DNA of 64,000 bases from Bradyrhizobium icense. GTDB lineage: Bacteria > Pseudomonadota > Alphaproteobacteria > Rhizobiales > Xanthobacteraceae. A program made the translations under genes and the position numbers. The first letter of the stretch is position 1; each line of letters begins with the position of its first letter. This document shows positions 9,371 to 18,572 of this stretch, piece by piece. The notes below the pieces were generated by a model. It had not been told where the DNA came from, made no database searches, and saw only the letters and a list, made by a program, of their open reading frames with translations. The DNA lies in NCBI RefSeq assembly GCF_001693385.1, contig NZ_CP016428.1, forward strand, positions 124,001 to 188,000. The letters are read 5' to 3'.

Positions 9371-10750
9371 CTACTTCCTGACGCAGATCACGCGGACCAC
9401 CGACGCCTTGGCATCGGTCGATCCGCCGGCTGCATTGATGCCGTTGGCTTTGAGGAAGTCGCGCACGGTATCGGCTGTCACCAGCACGGCCTGCGCCGCC
9501 GGTATGCCATTGGTGGGTCCCGCCACCTGAACCGGCTTCAGCAGCGCGATGCCGGCGAACTTGCCGTCGCCGTCCTGCGCGGGCGCGCCGGAAAAGCCAA
9601 GCGCCGGCGCGGCTGTCAGCGCGATGTCGCTGCCGCCGCCAAGCTGGGACACCGAAGCCTTGACGCTGGTCACCGCCCTGCCGCCGCCCTGGTTCTGCGG
9701 ATCGGCAATGCCGGTGACGTCGAGCGCCATCTTGGTGGCGGCGTTGGCGAGATTGAGCGCCTTCAGCCCGCGTGCGCCATAGATGCGCAAAAGCGCAAGA
9801 TCGTGCTCCTTGTCCGCGGCGACGCGATCGGCATTGCCGAAGCCTGCAATTGCGACCGCGAGGCAGCCATCGGTGATCTGGCGGTCGGCCAGAATCGCGC
9901 CGTCGTCACCGACGACGACACCGGTGCCGTATTCCACGCTCTTGCGCGGGGGAGGCCCCGCCGTCTGCGCTGCCACCGGAAATGCGTTGAACGCGCTCGA
10001 CATCGCGATCACGACCGGCTCGACGATGTTCTCGGTCGCCTGGTCGTACATGATGGTGAGGATGCGGACCTCGTCGCCCTTGAAGGTGCCGCGCATATAA
10101 AACTTCTTCAGGCCCTGCCGGCCGGACAGCACGAAGAATTCCGGCTTGACCACGGTATAGTCGATGTTGCGGCCCGGCTCCTTCTTCTCGCGCTCTGCGA
10201 GTTTTGCCGTGGTCGGATTGGCTTCCTTGCGCCGTGCCAGTTGAATCTGGATCGTGCCGGTCGGCGAGGTCCATTTGGTGCCGTTGGCGTCGCTGGCCTG
10301 CTGCGGCACCAGCTTGGTCGGAATCCCCAGCCGCACGCCGGTGCCGGGATCGATGGCGACCTTCCAGCCGACGCTCTCCTGCTTTTTCCTGGCAGTATCG
10401 GTGAGGAGGCCGCGCTCCTGCGGATTGAGCACGCCGGTTGGCTTAGCCCCGCGCGACTTCTGGAATTCCTTGATGGCATTGACCATGCGTTCGCTGACGT
10501 CGCCGGTGATCGCGCCGTTATATTGCCCCACCCAGGCGAGGTCCGACTGCAGCGCGAGCCGCTCGGCCTGGCTCATAGCCTTCGCCGTGTCCTCCGGCTT
10601 CTGCAGCGCGGGACGGATTGGCACCGTCGTGACTTGTTTAGGCTTGGTACCCGCCGTGGAAGGTGGCGTCATCTGCGCCTGCGCGGCGGCCTCGGAGATC
10701 ACAAAAACCGAGGCTGCGATCGTCAATGTTGCTGAAAGCACCAATCTCAT
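9371..10750 (-). CDS. Exported trypsin-fold protein with peptidoglycan-binding-like segment, catalytic His missing
   Basis: 459 residues with a signal peptide (cleavage after about residue 24, SEAAAQA). Residues about 55-110 resemble a peptidoglycan-binding helical module (YNGAITGDVSERMVNAIKEFQ). Residues about 265-450 look like a trypsin-like protease: GTGVVVGDDGAILADRQITDG, then KEHDLALLRI and FSGAPAQDGDG. Compared with TNxHVV, the His position is Gln, while the Asp and a Ser-Gly are kept; the serine motif is also changed (SGAP for SGGP). It is therefore probably a non-catalytic periplasmic protein. The ATG at 10750 is set by the signal peptide. Confidence 0.7.
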   Translation of the reverse strand: MRLVLSATLTIAASVFVISEAAAQAQMTPPSTAGTKPKQVTTVPIRPALQKPEDTAKAMSQAERLALQSDLAWVGQYNGAITGDVSERMVNAIKEFQKSRGAKPTGVLNPQERGLLTDTARKKQESVGWKVAIDPGTGVRLGIPTKLVPQQASDANGTKWTSPTGTIQIQLARRKEANPTTAKLAEREKKEPGRNIDYTVVKPEFFVLSGRQGLKKFYMRGTFKGDEVRILTIMYDQATENIVEPVVIAMSSAFNAFPVAAQTAGPPPRKSVEYGTGVVVGDDGAILADRQITDGCLAVAIAGFGNADRVAADKEHDLALLRIYGARGLKALNLANAATKMALDVTGIADPQNQGGGRAVTSVKASVSQLGGGSDIALTAAPALGFSGAPAQDGDGKFAGIALLKPVQVAGPTNGIPAAQAVLVTADTVRDFLKANGINAAGGSTDAKASVVRVICVRK

Positions 10751-10896
10751 GACAAATCCCGGCAGAATAAGGAGGGTGCGATCATTGACGCCCGGCCAAT
10801 TAAGCACATCTGCTTAGTCGGCAACAACCGCGCCCCGGTTCAGGGGGATCCCCTCACGATGAGGGTTTGCCAGCGAAGGAAGGACAGCGCACGACC

Positions 10897-11700
10897 ATGC
10901 TGAGCGCCGACGAACTCGAACGCTACGCCCGCCATATCGTGCTGCGTGAAGTCGGCGGTCCCGGGCAGGCTGCGCTGAAGCAGGCATCGGTGCTGGCGAT
11001 CGGCGCCGGCGGCCTCGGCGCACCGGTTTTGATGTACCTTGCGGCGGCGGGTGTCGGCAGGCTCGGCGCTGTCGATGACGACGTCGTCTCGCTGTCCAAT
11101 CTGCAGCGGCAGATCATCCACACCACGCCGGATATCGGACGGCGCAAGGTCGACAGCGCCGCGGAGACGGTTCACGCGCTCAATCCCCATGTTCAGTTCC
11201 AGGCGCACGCGGTGCGCCTGGACGCAAAAAATGCGATGTCGCTGATCGACGGCTACGATCTCGTGCTCGACGGCTCCGACAATTTCGAAACCCGCTATCT
11301 GGTTTCCGATGCCTGCTTCTTCGCCGGCAAGCCGCTGATCACGGCGGCACTCGGGATGTTCGACGGATCGCTGACCACGATCCGGGCGCATGAGCGCGGC
11401 GCCGACGGGCAGTTCAATCCGACCTATCGCTGCCTGTTTCCCGAACCGCCGCCGCCCGGCACCATACCGGCCTGCGCCGAGGCCGGCGTCATGGGCGCGC
11501 TGGCGGGCATGTTGGGCTCGATGATGGCGCTGGAAGCGATCCGGGAAATCGTCGGCTTCGGCGAGAGCCTGGTCGGGCGGCTGGTGATGGTGGATGCGCG
11601 CGCGATGCGGTTCGAAACCCTGCGCTACGCGCGCGATCCGCAAAACCCGCTCAATGGCGATACGCCTGTCATCATCGATTTGAGCGGGCACGCGGCGTAG
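10897..11700 (+). CDS. moeB: MoeB/ThiF-family sulfur-carrier adenylyltransferase
   Basis: 267 residues. GAGGLGAP near residue 40 binds ATP, NLQRQIIH supplies the conserved Arg, and DGSDNFETRY and ACAEAGVMG are E1-like signatures. The family adenylates the C-terminal glycine of MoaD or ThiS in molybdopterin or thiazole synthesis. The zinc ligands of E. coli MoeB (two CxxC pairs) are not kept: NPTYRC has one Cys and the C-terminus has none. No moaD, moaE or thi genes are adjacent, so MoeB versus ThiF cannot be settled. I prefer this ATG, with AAGGAAGGA about 12 nt upstream, to an in-frame TTG at 10867. Confidence 0.85.
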   Translation: MLSADELERYARHIVLREVGGPGQAALKQASVLAIGAGGLGAPVLMYLAAAGVGRLGAVDDDVVSLSNLQRQIIHTTPDIGRRKVDSAAETVHALNPHVQFQAHAVRLDAKNAMSLIDGYDLVLDGSDNFETRYLVSDACFFAGKPLITAALGMFDGSLTTIRAHERGADGQFNPTYRCLFPEPPPPGTIPACAEAGVMGALAGMLGSMMALEAIREIVGFGESLVGRLVMVDARAMRFETLRYARDPQNPLNGDTPVIIDLSGHAA

Positions 11701-11812
11701 AGTCCCGCGGTCAGAATCCCCGAGTGGCTGCCCCCGCCCCGACTCTCTCCCGCGTGCGGGGGAGGGCGGGGTGGGGGTGCCGCCGCATGCACCAGCCTTA
11801 GGTATGTCCCGC

Positions 11813-12814
11813 TCACGCTCCGGCGCGCTTCTCGCTGTCCATGTGCGCGAGCTGCGCCTCCGGATACCGCGCGCCAGCCGCGGCGCCAGGCGGAAACGCC
11901 TTCGCAAGCGCGGTGAGATGCTTTTCTGTCAGCTTCACTTCGAGCGCGCCGAGCGCTTCAGTGAGGCGGTCACGGCGGCGGGCGCCGACCAGTGGAACGA
12001 TATCTTTGCCTTGCGCCGCGACCCATGCAATCGCGACCTGTGCGGGCGAAGCGCCAACACCATCCGCAATCGCACGCAGCGAATCCACCAGCGCGAGATT
12101 GGCGTCGAGATTGCTTCCCTGAAACCGCGGGCTCATGGCACGAAAATCCTTGGTCCCGCGGTCGGCGTTCCAGTGCCCGCTGATCAGTCCGCGCGACAGC
12201 ACGCCATAGGCCGTGATGCCGATGCCGAGTTCGCGGCAGGTCGGCAGGATGTCGTCCTCGATGCCGCGCGAGATCAGCGAATATTCGATCTGCAGATCGC
12301 TGATCGGGTGCACCGCATGGGCGCGGCGGATGGTTTCCGCACCGACTTCCGACAGGCCGATATGCCTGATCCAGCCGGCCTTCACCATGTCGGCCATCGC
12401 ACCAACCGTCTCTTCGATCGGCACGTCCGGATCGAGCCGCGCCGGCCGATAGAGGTCGATGGTCTCGACGCGCAGCCGCTGCAGCGAATAAGCGAGGAAA
12501 TTCTTGATTGCTGCCGGGCGGCTGTCATAGCCGGACCAGTTCTTTGCGGGATCGCGCAGCGCGCCGAACTTGACGCTGATCCGGACATTGTCGCGGCCGC
12601 GCGCGGCGAGCGCCTCGCCGATCAACATTTCATTGTGGCCCATGCCGTAGAAATCGCCGGTGTCGAGCAGGGTGATCCCGGCATCGAGCGCGGCATGAAC
12701 GGTAGCGATGCTCTCGCTGCGGTCAGCCGGACCGTAGAAGTCCGACATGCCCATGCAGCCGAGGCCGATGGCGGAAACGGTTGGGCCCGTCGTGCCGAGT
12801 TTGCGTTTTTCCAT
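11813..12814 (-). CDS. Aldo/keto reductase lacking the catalytic His
   Basis: 333-residue TIM-barrel NAD(P)H oxidoreductase starting [10 protein letters not shown]. Asp51 and Tyr56 (LDTGDFYG) and Lys82 (ISVKFGAL) of the catalytic tetrad are present, but [10 protein letters not shown] puts Ala125 where DLYYQHRVDP places His. Cofactor-binding features near the C-terminus ([16 protein letters not shown]) are intact. Substrate unknown. The gene is divergent from a LysR regulator 120 bp away, which probably controls it. ATG chosen from family alignment and an ATTTCGAGGAGAAC ribosome site. Confidence 0.88.
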   Translation of the reverse strand: MEKRKLGTTGPTVSAIGLGCMGMSDFYGPADRSESIATVHAALDAGITLLDTGDFYGMGHNEMLIGEALAARGRDNVRISVKFGALRDPAKNWSGYDSRPAAIKNFLAYSLQRLRVETIDLYRPARLDPDVPIEETVGAMADMVKAGWIRHIGLSEVGAETIRRAHAVHPISDLQIEYSLISRGIEDDILPTCRELGIGITAYGVLSRGLISGHWNADRGTKDFRAMSPRFQGSNLDANLALVDSLRAIADGVGASPAQVAIAWVAAQGKDIVPLVGARRRDRLTEALGALEVKLTEKHLTALAKAFPPGAAAGARYPEAQLAHMDSEKRAGA

Positions 12815-12934
12815 GATGTTCTCCTCGAAATCGCCGGCGAACGTCTCGCGCCGCGCTGACGAGGCAGATATGAACCCTCGCGACTGGGCCGATAAGCTGG
12901 ACAATTCGAAATAGCTTGTTCACAATATCGAACA

Positions 12935-13855
12935 ATGAAGGATTTCGACCTCCGCGATCTCGATGCTTTCGTTGCCGTGGCGCGCACCCGGAATTTCCGC
13001 CGTGCGGCGATAGAGCAGGGCGTCTCTGTCTCGAGCCTCAGCCAGCGGCTGCGCGACATGGAGGAGCGGCTCGGCGTGCGCCTGATGAATCGCACCACGC
13101 GCAGCGTAGCCCTCACCGAAGCCGGCGAGTTGCTGCTGGGGCGCGTCGGCCCGGCGATGTCGGATGTCGGCGCGGCGCTCGATCAGGTGCGCGGCCTGCG
13201 GGCCGTGCCGTCGGGGCGTCTGCGCATCAACGCGCCACCGCCGGCGATCGATCTGGTGCTGGCGCCGATGGTCGCGCCGTTTCTCGAGAAGCATCCCAAA
13301 ATCGAGCTGGAGATCGTCGGCGAGAGTTCGTTTGTCGATATCGTCGCCGCCGGTTTCGACGCCGGCGTGCGCTACGGCGAACATCTGGCGCAGGACATGA
13401 TCGCGGTCTCTCTGGGGGCGCCGCAGCGTTACGCGGTGGTGGCGTCAAAAGAATACGTCGCGCGGCACGGCAGGCCGAACGCGCCGAAGGATTTGCTCGA
13501 TCACGCCTGCATCCGCACCCGCTTCGGCAGCGGCGCGATGCTGGACTGGGAGTTCGAGAAAGCAGGGCGCGTCGTGAAGGTCTCGCCGCCGGCCAAGTTG
13601 ATCGCAACCTATCTGGGACTGGCGTTGCGCGCCGTCCATGACGGGGTAGGCTTCTGGCTGACGTTCGAAGGTTACGTACGCTATGGCATCAAGTCGGGCG
13701 CGCTGGTCAGCGTGCTCGACGATTGGTGCCCGCCGTTTCCGGGACCGTTTCTGTACTACCCGAGCCGTCGCCAGCCGCCGCCGGCGCTTGCAGCGTTCGT
13801 GGCCTTCGTCGCGGAGTGGCGCAAGCGGGAGAGGCGGCGGAGCAAGACGCCGTAG
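12935..13855 (+). CDS. LysR-family transcriptional regulator
   Basis: 306 residues. The N-terminal helix-turn-helix (DLDAFVAVARTRNFRRAAIEQGVSVSSLSQRLRDM, split here by position 9-45) is followed by an effector-binding domain from about residue 90. It belongs to the large branch related to AaeR and CrgA, whose effectors are usually small aromatics or aldehydes. Divergent orientation to the aldo/keto reductase suggests it controls that gene and itself through the 12815-12934 gap. The effector cannot be inferred. Confidence 0.88.
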   Translation: MKDFDLRDLDAFVAVARTRNFRRAAIEQGVSVSSLSQRLRDMEERLGVRLMNRTTRSVALTEAGELLLGRVGPAMSDVGAALDQVRGLRAVPSGRLRINAPPPAIDLVLAPMVAPFLEKHPKIELEIVGESSFVDIVAAGFDAGVRYGEHLAQDMIAVSLGAPQRYAVVASKEYVARHGRPNAPKDLLDHACIRTRFGSGAMLDWEFEKAGRVVKVSPPAKLIATYLGLALRAVHDGVGFWLTFEGYVRYGIKSGALVSVLDDWCPPFPGPFLYYPSRRQPPPALAAFVAFVAEWRKRERRRSKTP

Positions 13856-13900
13856 CTGTTACCCTCCAGGAGAGGGTAAGCGCAGGGCCAATCCGACCGC

Positions 13901-14902
13901 TCACAGCATGCTGGGCAGCACGCGGTCCGGCGGCTTGTGGTTGTCGAGGAAGGTCCGGATGTTGATGATCACCTTCTCGCCCATCTCGACGCGGCCCTCG
14001 ATGGTGGCCGAGCCCATATGCGGCAGCAGCGTCACCTTGCCGGCTTTCGCCAGCCGCACCAGTTTCGGATTGACCGCGGGCTCGTGCTCGTAGACGTCGA
14101 GGCCGGCGCCGCCGACATCGCCGGCTTCGAGCAACTTGATCAGCGTGTCCTCGTCGATCACGCCGCCGCGCGCGGTGTTGACGATGTAGGCGTCTTTGCG
14201 GATCAGCTTCAGCCGCCGCGCCGACAACAGGTGATAGGTCGCAGGCGTATGCGGACAGTTCACCGAGATGATGTCCATCCGCGCCAGCATCTGGTCGAGG
14301 CTTTCCCAGTAGGTAGCGCCGAGTTCTTCGGCGATGATAGGCGCTACGGGACGGCGGTTGTGATAGTGGATCTGCAGGCCGAAGGCGCGCGCGCGGCGGG
14401 CGACGGCCTGGCCGATGCGGCCCATGCCGATGATGCCGAGGCGCTTGCCGCCGATGCGATGGCCGAGCATCCAGGTCGGCGACCAGCCAGCCCAGTTCTT
14501 GCCTTCGGTGAGAATCGAGGCGCCTTCGATCAGCCGCCGCGGCACGGCGAGGATCAGCGCCATGGTCATGTCGGCGGTGTCTTCGGTCAGTACCTTCGGC
14601 GTATTGGTCACCGTGATGCCGCGCGCATGCGCCGCCGCGACGTCGATATTGTCGACGCCGTTGCCGAAATTGGCGATCATGCGCAGCTTGCAGTCGGAGT
14701 CCTTGAGGATCCCTTCGCTGATCACGTCGGTGACAGTCGGCACCAGCACGTCGGCGGCGCGGACCGCATCCGCGATCTGTTCCGGCGTCATCGGCGTATC
14801 GTCGAGATTCAACCTCGCGTCGAACAGTTCGCGCATCCGGGTCTCGATCGAGTCCGGCAGTTTGCGAGTGACGACGACGAGAGGTTTTTTCTTAACCGAC
14901 AT
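13901..14902 (-). CDS. D-2-hydroxyacid dehydrogenase (glyoxylate/hydroxypyruvate reductase type)
   Basis: 333 residues. The NAD(P)-binding motif GIIGMGRIGQAVARRARAFG is near residue 150, and the catalytic triad is Arg in NTARGGVID, Glu in DVYEHEP and His in LLPHMGSAT. This set is diagnostic for the family that reduces glyoxylate, hydroxypyruvate or related 2-oxoacids. Closest in appearance to rhizobial GyaR-type glyoxylate reductases, but the substrate is not certain. Stand-alone gene. Confidence 0.9.
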   Translation of the reverse strand: MSVKKKPLVVVTRKLPDSIETRMRELFDARLNLDDTPMTPEQIADAVRAADVLVPTVTDVISEGILKDSDCKLRMIANFGNGVDNIDVAAAHARGITVTNTPKVLTEDTADMTMALILAVPRRLIEGASILTEGKNWAGWSPTWMLGHRIGGKRLGIIGMGRIGQAVARRARAFGLQIHYHNRRPVAPIIAEELGATYWESLDQMLARMDIISVNCPHTPATYHLLSARRLKLIRKDAYIVNTARGGVIDEDTLIKLLEAGDVGGAGLDVYEHEPAVNPKLVRLAKAGKVTLLPHMGSATIEGRVEMGEKVIINIRTFLDNHKPPDRVLPSML

Positions 14903-15249
14903 GTCCTGCTCTCATGAGGGAGGGTGCGCGGAGGCGCGCCGTTCAGACCTCATTAACCCGGTTGTTCGACACTGCGATGGCCACGCGGTCCCGGTATCCG
15001 GCTGTTTGCTGAGGTAAGTCCCTTGGGTTCCCAATACTTGCCTCGGATTTTCGGCAGAAAATCCGGGCGTTCTGGTTCTAGGCGTTCCGTCCTCTCTATC
15101 AGAAGGCCGGGCCAAGACAAGAACCCCTCGGCCGTCGCAGGCCGGGTGCGGCCAAAGCGGGGCACGGGGTCTGGGGTTTTTCGGGGCGTTGGCAGGCGGT
15201 TTCAACTCGGAGAATTCGAGTTGGGATTGGCTCGACAGGAGACGGGTTG
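14903..15249. other. 347-bp intergenic region with two hairpins
   Basis: Between the divergent hydroxyacid dehydrogenase and SH3 protein genes. It contains a perfect 9-bp stem (cggattttc 15044-15052, gaaaatccg 15057-15065, loop ggca) and a 7-bp stem (caactcg 15203-15209, cgagttg 15217-15223) 26 bp before the SH3 start. Neither has a T-run typical of an intrinsic terminator. No convincing coding frame is present; both promoters must lie here. Confidence 0.5.
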
Positions 15250-15777
15250 ATGGCGTTGGGGCGTTTCTGTTCGGTGTTGGTGCTGGCGGCGTGCTGGCTT
15301 CTCGCATCGGTCAGCACAGGATTTTCGGCCAAGGATTCGGCCACCACCACAAGCGGCCTGCCGGTGCCGCGATATGTCAGCCTCAAATCCGATCATGTGA
15401 ATGTGCGGGCCGGTCCGACCAAGGACAACGACGTCGCCTGGGTCTATACCCGCTCGGGCCTGCCGGTCGAAATCACCGCCGAGTTCGAGAACTGGCGGCG
15501 CGTGCGCGATTCCGAAGGCGCCGAAGGCTGGGTCTATCATTCGCTGCTGTCCGGCCGCCGCACCGCCGTCGTCACCATGAAGAGCAAGGACGAGTTGGCG
15601 TCGCTTTACGATCGCCCAGATCCGACCAGCGCGGTTGCGGCCCGCCTGCAGGCCGGCGTCGTCGCGCAAGTCAAGAAATGCGCCGCCGGCTGGTGCCGCG
15701 TGATCGGCAACGGCTTTGATGGCTGGATCGAGCAGCAGCGCCTGTGGGGCGTGTATGCGGATGAGAGGGTGGATTGA
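15250..15777 (+). CDS. Exported bacterial SH3-domain protein
   Basis: 175 residues with a signal peptide (about 1-26, ending STGFSA). Two SH3-like modules follow: about 40-100 (VSLKSDHVNVRAGPTKDNDV, later EGWVYHSLL) and about 105-170 (LYDRPDPTSAVAARLQAGV, later GFDGWIEQQRLWGVY). Proteins of this kind act in the periplasm, often binding cell wall or partner enzymes; the ligand is unknown. The ATG follows AGGAGACGGGTTG; a TTG one codon upstream is less likely. Confidence 0.82.
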   Translation: MALGRFCSVLVLAACWLLASVSTGFSAKDSATTTSGLPVPRYVSLKSDHVNVRAGPTKDNDVAWVYTRSGLPVEITAEFENWRRVRDSEGAEGWVYHSLLSGRRTAVVTMKSKDELASLYDRPDPTSAVAARLQAGVVAQVKKCAAGWCRVIGNGFDGWIEQQRLWGVYADERVD

Positions 15778-15784
15778 GATTCTC

Positions 15785-15903
15785 GGTCGTCCCTGCGAAC
15801 GCAGGGACCTATACGCCGCGGCTTCTCAAAAGGGCGCGCGGGTAGACGCCCTTCCTCACAACATAGATGTGTGGTTATGGTCCCTGCGTTCCGCAGGGAC
15901 GAC
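15785..15903. repeat. Nested palindromic dispersed repeat
   Basis: The left end (15785-15809) and right end (15879-15903) are each self-palindromic around gtccctgcg/cgcagggac and are also reverse complements of each other with one inserted base. The whole 119-bp unit could fold as a cruciform or long hairpin. It sits between convergent genes (SH3 protein and irr). This is a common type of intergenic repeat in Bradyrhizobium genomes. Confidence 0.75.
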
Positions 15904-15911
15904 GAAAGCGT

Positions 15912-16403
15912 TCAGCGCTTCTTGCGCAGCCGCACGACCATGTCGACGCGGGAAATCTCGTAGCCCTCGGGCACGTCGGGCATCTTCGACAGCACCAGAT
16001 GCGGATCGGGAATGTCGACCAGCTCGTGGTTGTTCTCGAGATAGAAGTGGTGGTGCGCGGTGACGTTGGTATCGAAGTAGGTCTTGGTGCCGTCGACCGA
16101 GACCTGGCGCAACAGGCCGGCATCGGTGAGCTGGTTGAGCGTGTTGTAGACGGTCGCAAGCGACACCGGAACCTTGGCGAGCGTCGCCTCCTCGTACAGC
16201 ATTTCCGCGGTCAGATGGCGGGCGCCCTTGCCGAACAGGAGCCAGCCCAGAGCCATGCGCTGGCGCGTGGGCCTGAGGCCTGCGGCCTGCAGCATTTCAT
16301 TGACGTCGTGCCACGGACAGCCGGTCAACGCCGGCTGATGTCCGGCCGCGCGGGCAGCCGGATCGATACCGTCGTCGTTATGGGGCGAGGCTTGGTCGTT
16401 CAT
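15912..16403 (-). CDS. irr: Irr, heme-responsive iron regulator (Fur superfamily)
   Basis: 163 residues, the length of Bradyrhizobium japonicum Irr. The heme regulatory motif GCPWHD places Cys29, and HHH at 117-119 is the second heme site; the winged helix is at about 35-100 (LRPTRQRMALGWLL, VSLATVYNTLNQL). Irr accumulates under iron limitation, represses or activates iron and heme genes through ICE elements, and is degraded when it meets heme at ferrochelatase. I chose this ATG because a longer in-frame start lies inside the promoter palindrome. Divergent from fabA. Confidence 0.95.
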   Translation of the reverse strand: MNDQASPHNDDGIDPAARAAGHQPALTGCPWHDVNEMLQAAGLRPTRQRMALGWLLFGKGARHLTAEMLYEEATLAKVPVSLATVYNTLNQLTDAGLLRQVSVDGTKTYFDTNVTAHHHFYLENNHELVDIPDPHLVLSKMPDVPEGYEISRVDMVVRLRKKR

Positions 16404-16431
16404 GTCCACTTCGGGTACCACACGCGCTAAC

Positions 16432-16477
16432 TTGGCAATATTCTTGCCCAATATAAAAGGAAATCAGGTAGATGCAA
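16432..16477 (-). promoter_or_regulatory. irr promoter with overlapping palindrome
   Basis: On the minus strand TTGCAT (16472-16477) and TATATT (16450-16455) are separated by 16 bp, a good -35/-10 pair. An imperfect palindrome, ttggcaatattcttgcccaa (16432-16451), covers the likely transcription start. In B. japonicum, irr is repressed by Fur (the Mur-type protein), whose gene is also in this window, so this is a candidate site. Binding is inferred. Confidence 0.55.
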
Positions 16478-16737
16478 GTTTTTCGCAACTAGAACCGGCC
16501 CAAGGTTAAGAGGAACCAGCGCAACTACGCGGCGTTTTAGCCCGTTCCAGTGCTTTGCCGGGCCGCAATGCCTATGTTACAGAGCGCGCGGACCACATAT
16601 GCGATTTCGGCAGAGGCTAACGCCGATAGCACCCTAAGTAGCGCCAAATTGCGGGAAACAAGCGTTCTCCCGTAGGGAAACGGGTCCGGTTCGCTCAAAA
16701 GCGCTCCATCGGGACATCTAAGGTGAGGCTGAATACG

Positions 16738-17262
16738 ATGCTGGATCGGCGCAGCGGTTATGAATATGAGGATTTGCTCGCCTGCGGCCGCGGCGAGATG
16801 TTCGGCCCCGGCAATGCGCAATTGCCGCTGCCGCCGATGTTGATGTTCGACCGCATCACCGAGATCACCGACAAGGGCGGGGAGTTCGGCAAGGGCCTGA
16901 TCCGCGCCGAACTCGATGTGAAGCCGGACCTGTGGTTTTTCGGCTGCCATTTCAAGAACGACCCGGTCATGCCGGGCTGCCTCGGCCTGGACGCGATGTG
17001 GCAGATGGTCGGATTCTACCTCGGCTGGATTGGCGGCGAGGGGCGCGGCCGGGCGCTGGGATTGAGCGAACTGAAGTTCTCCGGCCAGGTGCTGCCGAAC
17101 GCCCGCAAGGTTGTGTACAACATCGACATGAAACGCGTGATGCGTTCAAAGCTGGTGCTTGGCGTTGGCGACGGCTGGCTTTCCATGGATGGCGAGATTA
17201 TCTATCGCGCCAAGGATCTGAAGGTCGGGTTGTTCAAGCAGGGCTCCGCGCCGGGCGGCTGA
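16738..17262 (+). CDS. fabA: FabA, 3-hydroxydecanoyl-ACP dehydratase/isomerase
   Basis: 174 residues with the hot-dog fold active site [14 protein letters not shown], giving His71 and Asp85. It dehydrates 3-hydroxydecanoyl-ACP and isomerises the product to cis-3-decenoyl-ACP, the branch point to unsaturated fatty acids. First gene of fabA-fabB-fabV, divergent from irr. The ATG follows AAGGTGAG about 10 nt upstream; a GTG five codons earlier is the alternative. Confidence 0.96.
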   Translation: MLDRRSGYEYEDLLACGRGEMFGPGNAQLPLPPMLMFDRITEITDKGGEFGKGLIRAELDVKPDLWFFGCHFKNDPVMPGCLGLDAMWQMVGFYLGWIGGEGRGRALGLSELKFSGQVLPNARKVVYNIDMKRVMRSKLVLGVGDGWLSMDGEIIYRAKDLKVGLFKQGSAPGG

Positions 17263-17324
17263 ACCGCGCGACTGCACAGCAAGATGGTCTTCACACAAGA
17301 ACGGAAACGGTAGGCGAGGCGAAC

Positions 17325-18548
17325 ATGAGGCGGGTTGTCATCACGGGGATGGGGATTGTCTCATCCATCGGAAACAACACCCAGGAAGTGCTGTCGAGCC
17401 TTTACGAGGCGAAGTCCGGCATCACGCGCGCCGAGAAGCATGCGGAGCTCGGCTTCCGCTCGCAGGTCCAGGGTGCGCCCACGCTCAATCCTGCCGAAGT
17501 AATCGATCGCCGCGCGATGCGTTTCCTCGCCGAAGGCGCGGCATGGAATCACGTCGCAATGGAGCAGGCGATCCGCGACTCCGCGCTCGAACCCGATCAG
17601 GTCTCGAACGTCCGTACCGGCATCATTATGGGATCGGGCGGTCCGTCGACCCGGACGCTGGTGGAGGCTGCCGACATCGCGCGCAGCAAGGGCCCGAAGC
17701 GGGTCGGTCCGTTCGCCGTGCCCAAGGGCATGTCGTCGACTGCGTCGGCAACGCTTGCGACCTGGTTCAAGATCAAGGGCGTGAATTATTCGATTTCCTC
17801 GGCCTGCGCGACCTCGAACCATTGCATCGGCAATGCTTATGAGACGATCCAGATCGGCAAGCAGGATGTCATCTTCGCCGGCGGCTGCGAAGAACTCGAC
17901 TGGACGCTGTCGGTGCTGTTCGACGCCATGGGCGCGATGTCCTCGAGATACAACGATACGCCGGCGACCGCCTCGCGGCCCTACGACATCAGCCGCGACG
18001 GCTTCGTCATAGCCGGTGGTGCCGGCGTGCTGGTGCTGGAAGAACTCGATCATGCACGGGCGCGCGGTGCCCGCATCTACGCCGAAGTTGTGGGCTACGG
18101 CGCGACCTCGGACGGCTACGACATGGTCGCGCCCTCGGGCGAAGGCGCGGAGCGCTGCATGCGCATGGCGCTGTCGACGGTGAAGGGCCCGATCGACTAC
18201 ATCAATCCGCACGCGACCTCGACGCCGGCCGGCGATCCCCCGGAGATCGAAGCGATCCGCAAGGTGTTCGGTACCGGCGACAAGTGCCCGCCGATTTCCG
18301 CGACCAAGGCGCTGACCGGCCATTCGCTCGGAGCCACCGGCGTGCAGGAAGCGATCTATTCGTTGTTGATGCTCAACAACGGCTTCGTCTGCGAGAGCGC
18401 ACACATCACGGAGCTGGATCCTGTGTTCGCCGACATGCCGATCGTGCGCAAGCGTATCGACAACGCCAAGCTCAACACCGTGCTATCGAACTCCTTCGGC
18501 TTCGGCGGCACCAACGCCACGCTGGTCTTCCAGCGGCTGGATGCGTGA
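17325..18548 (+). CDS. fabB: FabB, 3-oxoacyl-ACP synthase I
   Basis: 407 residues starting [10 protein letters not shown]. The condensing enzyme triad is Cys161 in [10 protein letters not shown], His in [11 protein letters not shown] and His in TGHSLGATG. It elongates the cis-unsaturated intermediate made by FabA. Spacing of 62 bp from fabA and 24 bp to fabV supports one operon. A much longer open frame upstream overlaps fabA and is rejected because the family start fits here. Confidence 0.96.
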   Translation: MRRVVITGMGIVSSIGNNTQEVLSSLYEAKSGITRAEKHAELGFRSQVQGAPTLNPAEVIDRRAMRFLAEGAAWNHVAMEQAIRDSALEPDQVSNVRTGIIMGSGGPSTRTLVEAADIARSKGPKRVGPFAVPKGMSSTASATLATWFKIKGVNYSISSACATSNHCIGNAYETIQIGKQDVIFAGGCEELDWTLSVLFDAMGAMSSRYNDTPATASRPYDISRDGFVIAGGAGVLVLEELDHARARGARIYAEVVGYGATSDGYDMVAPSGEGAERCMRMALSTVKGPIDYINPHATSTPAGDPPEIEAIRKVFGTGDKCPPISATKALTGHSLGATGVQEAIYSLLMLNNGFVCESAHITELDPVFADMPIVRKRIDNAKLNTVLSNSFGFGGTNATLVFQRLDA

Positions 18549-18572
18549 TTTGCGATCCGAAACGGAGTAGGT

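Noticed and set aside
17325..18548. FabB start at 16932 giving 538 residues
   Set aside because: That extension overlaps fabA in another frame; family alignment fits the ATG at 17325.
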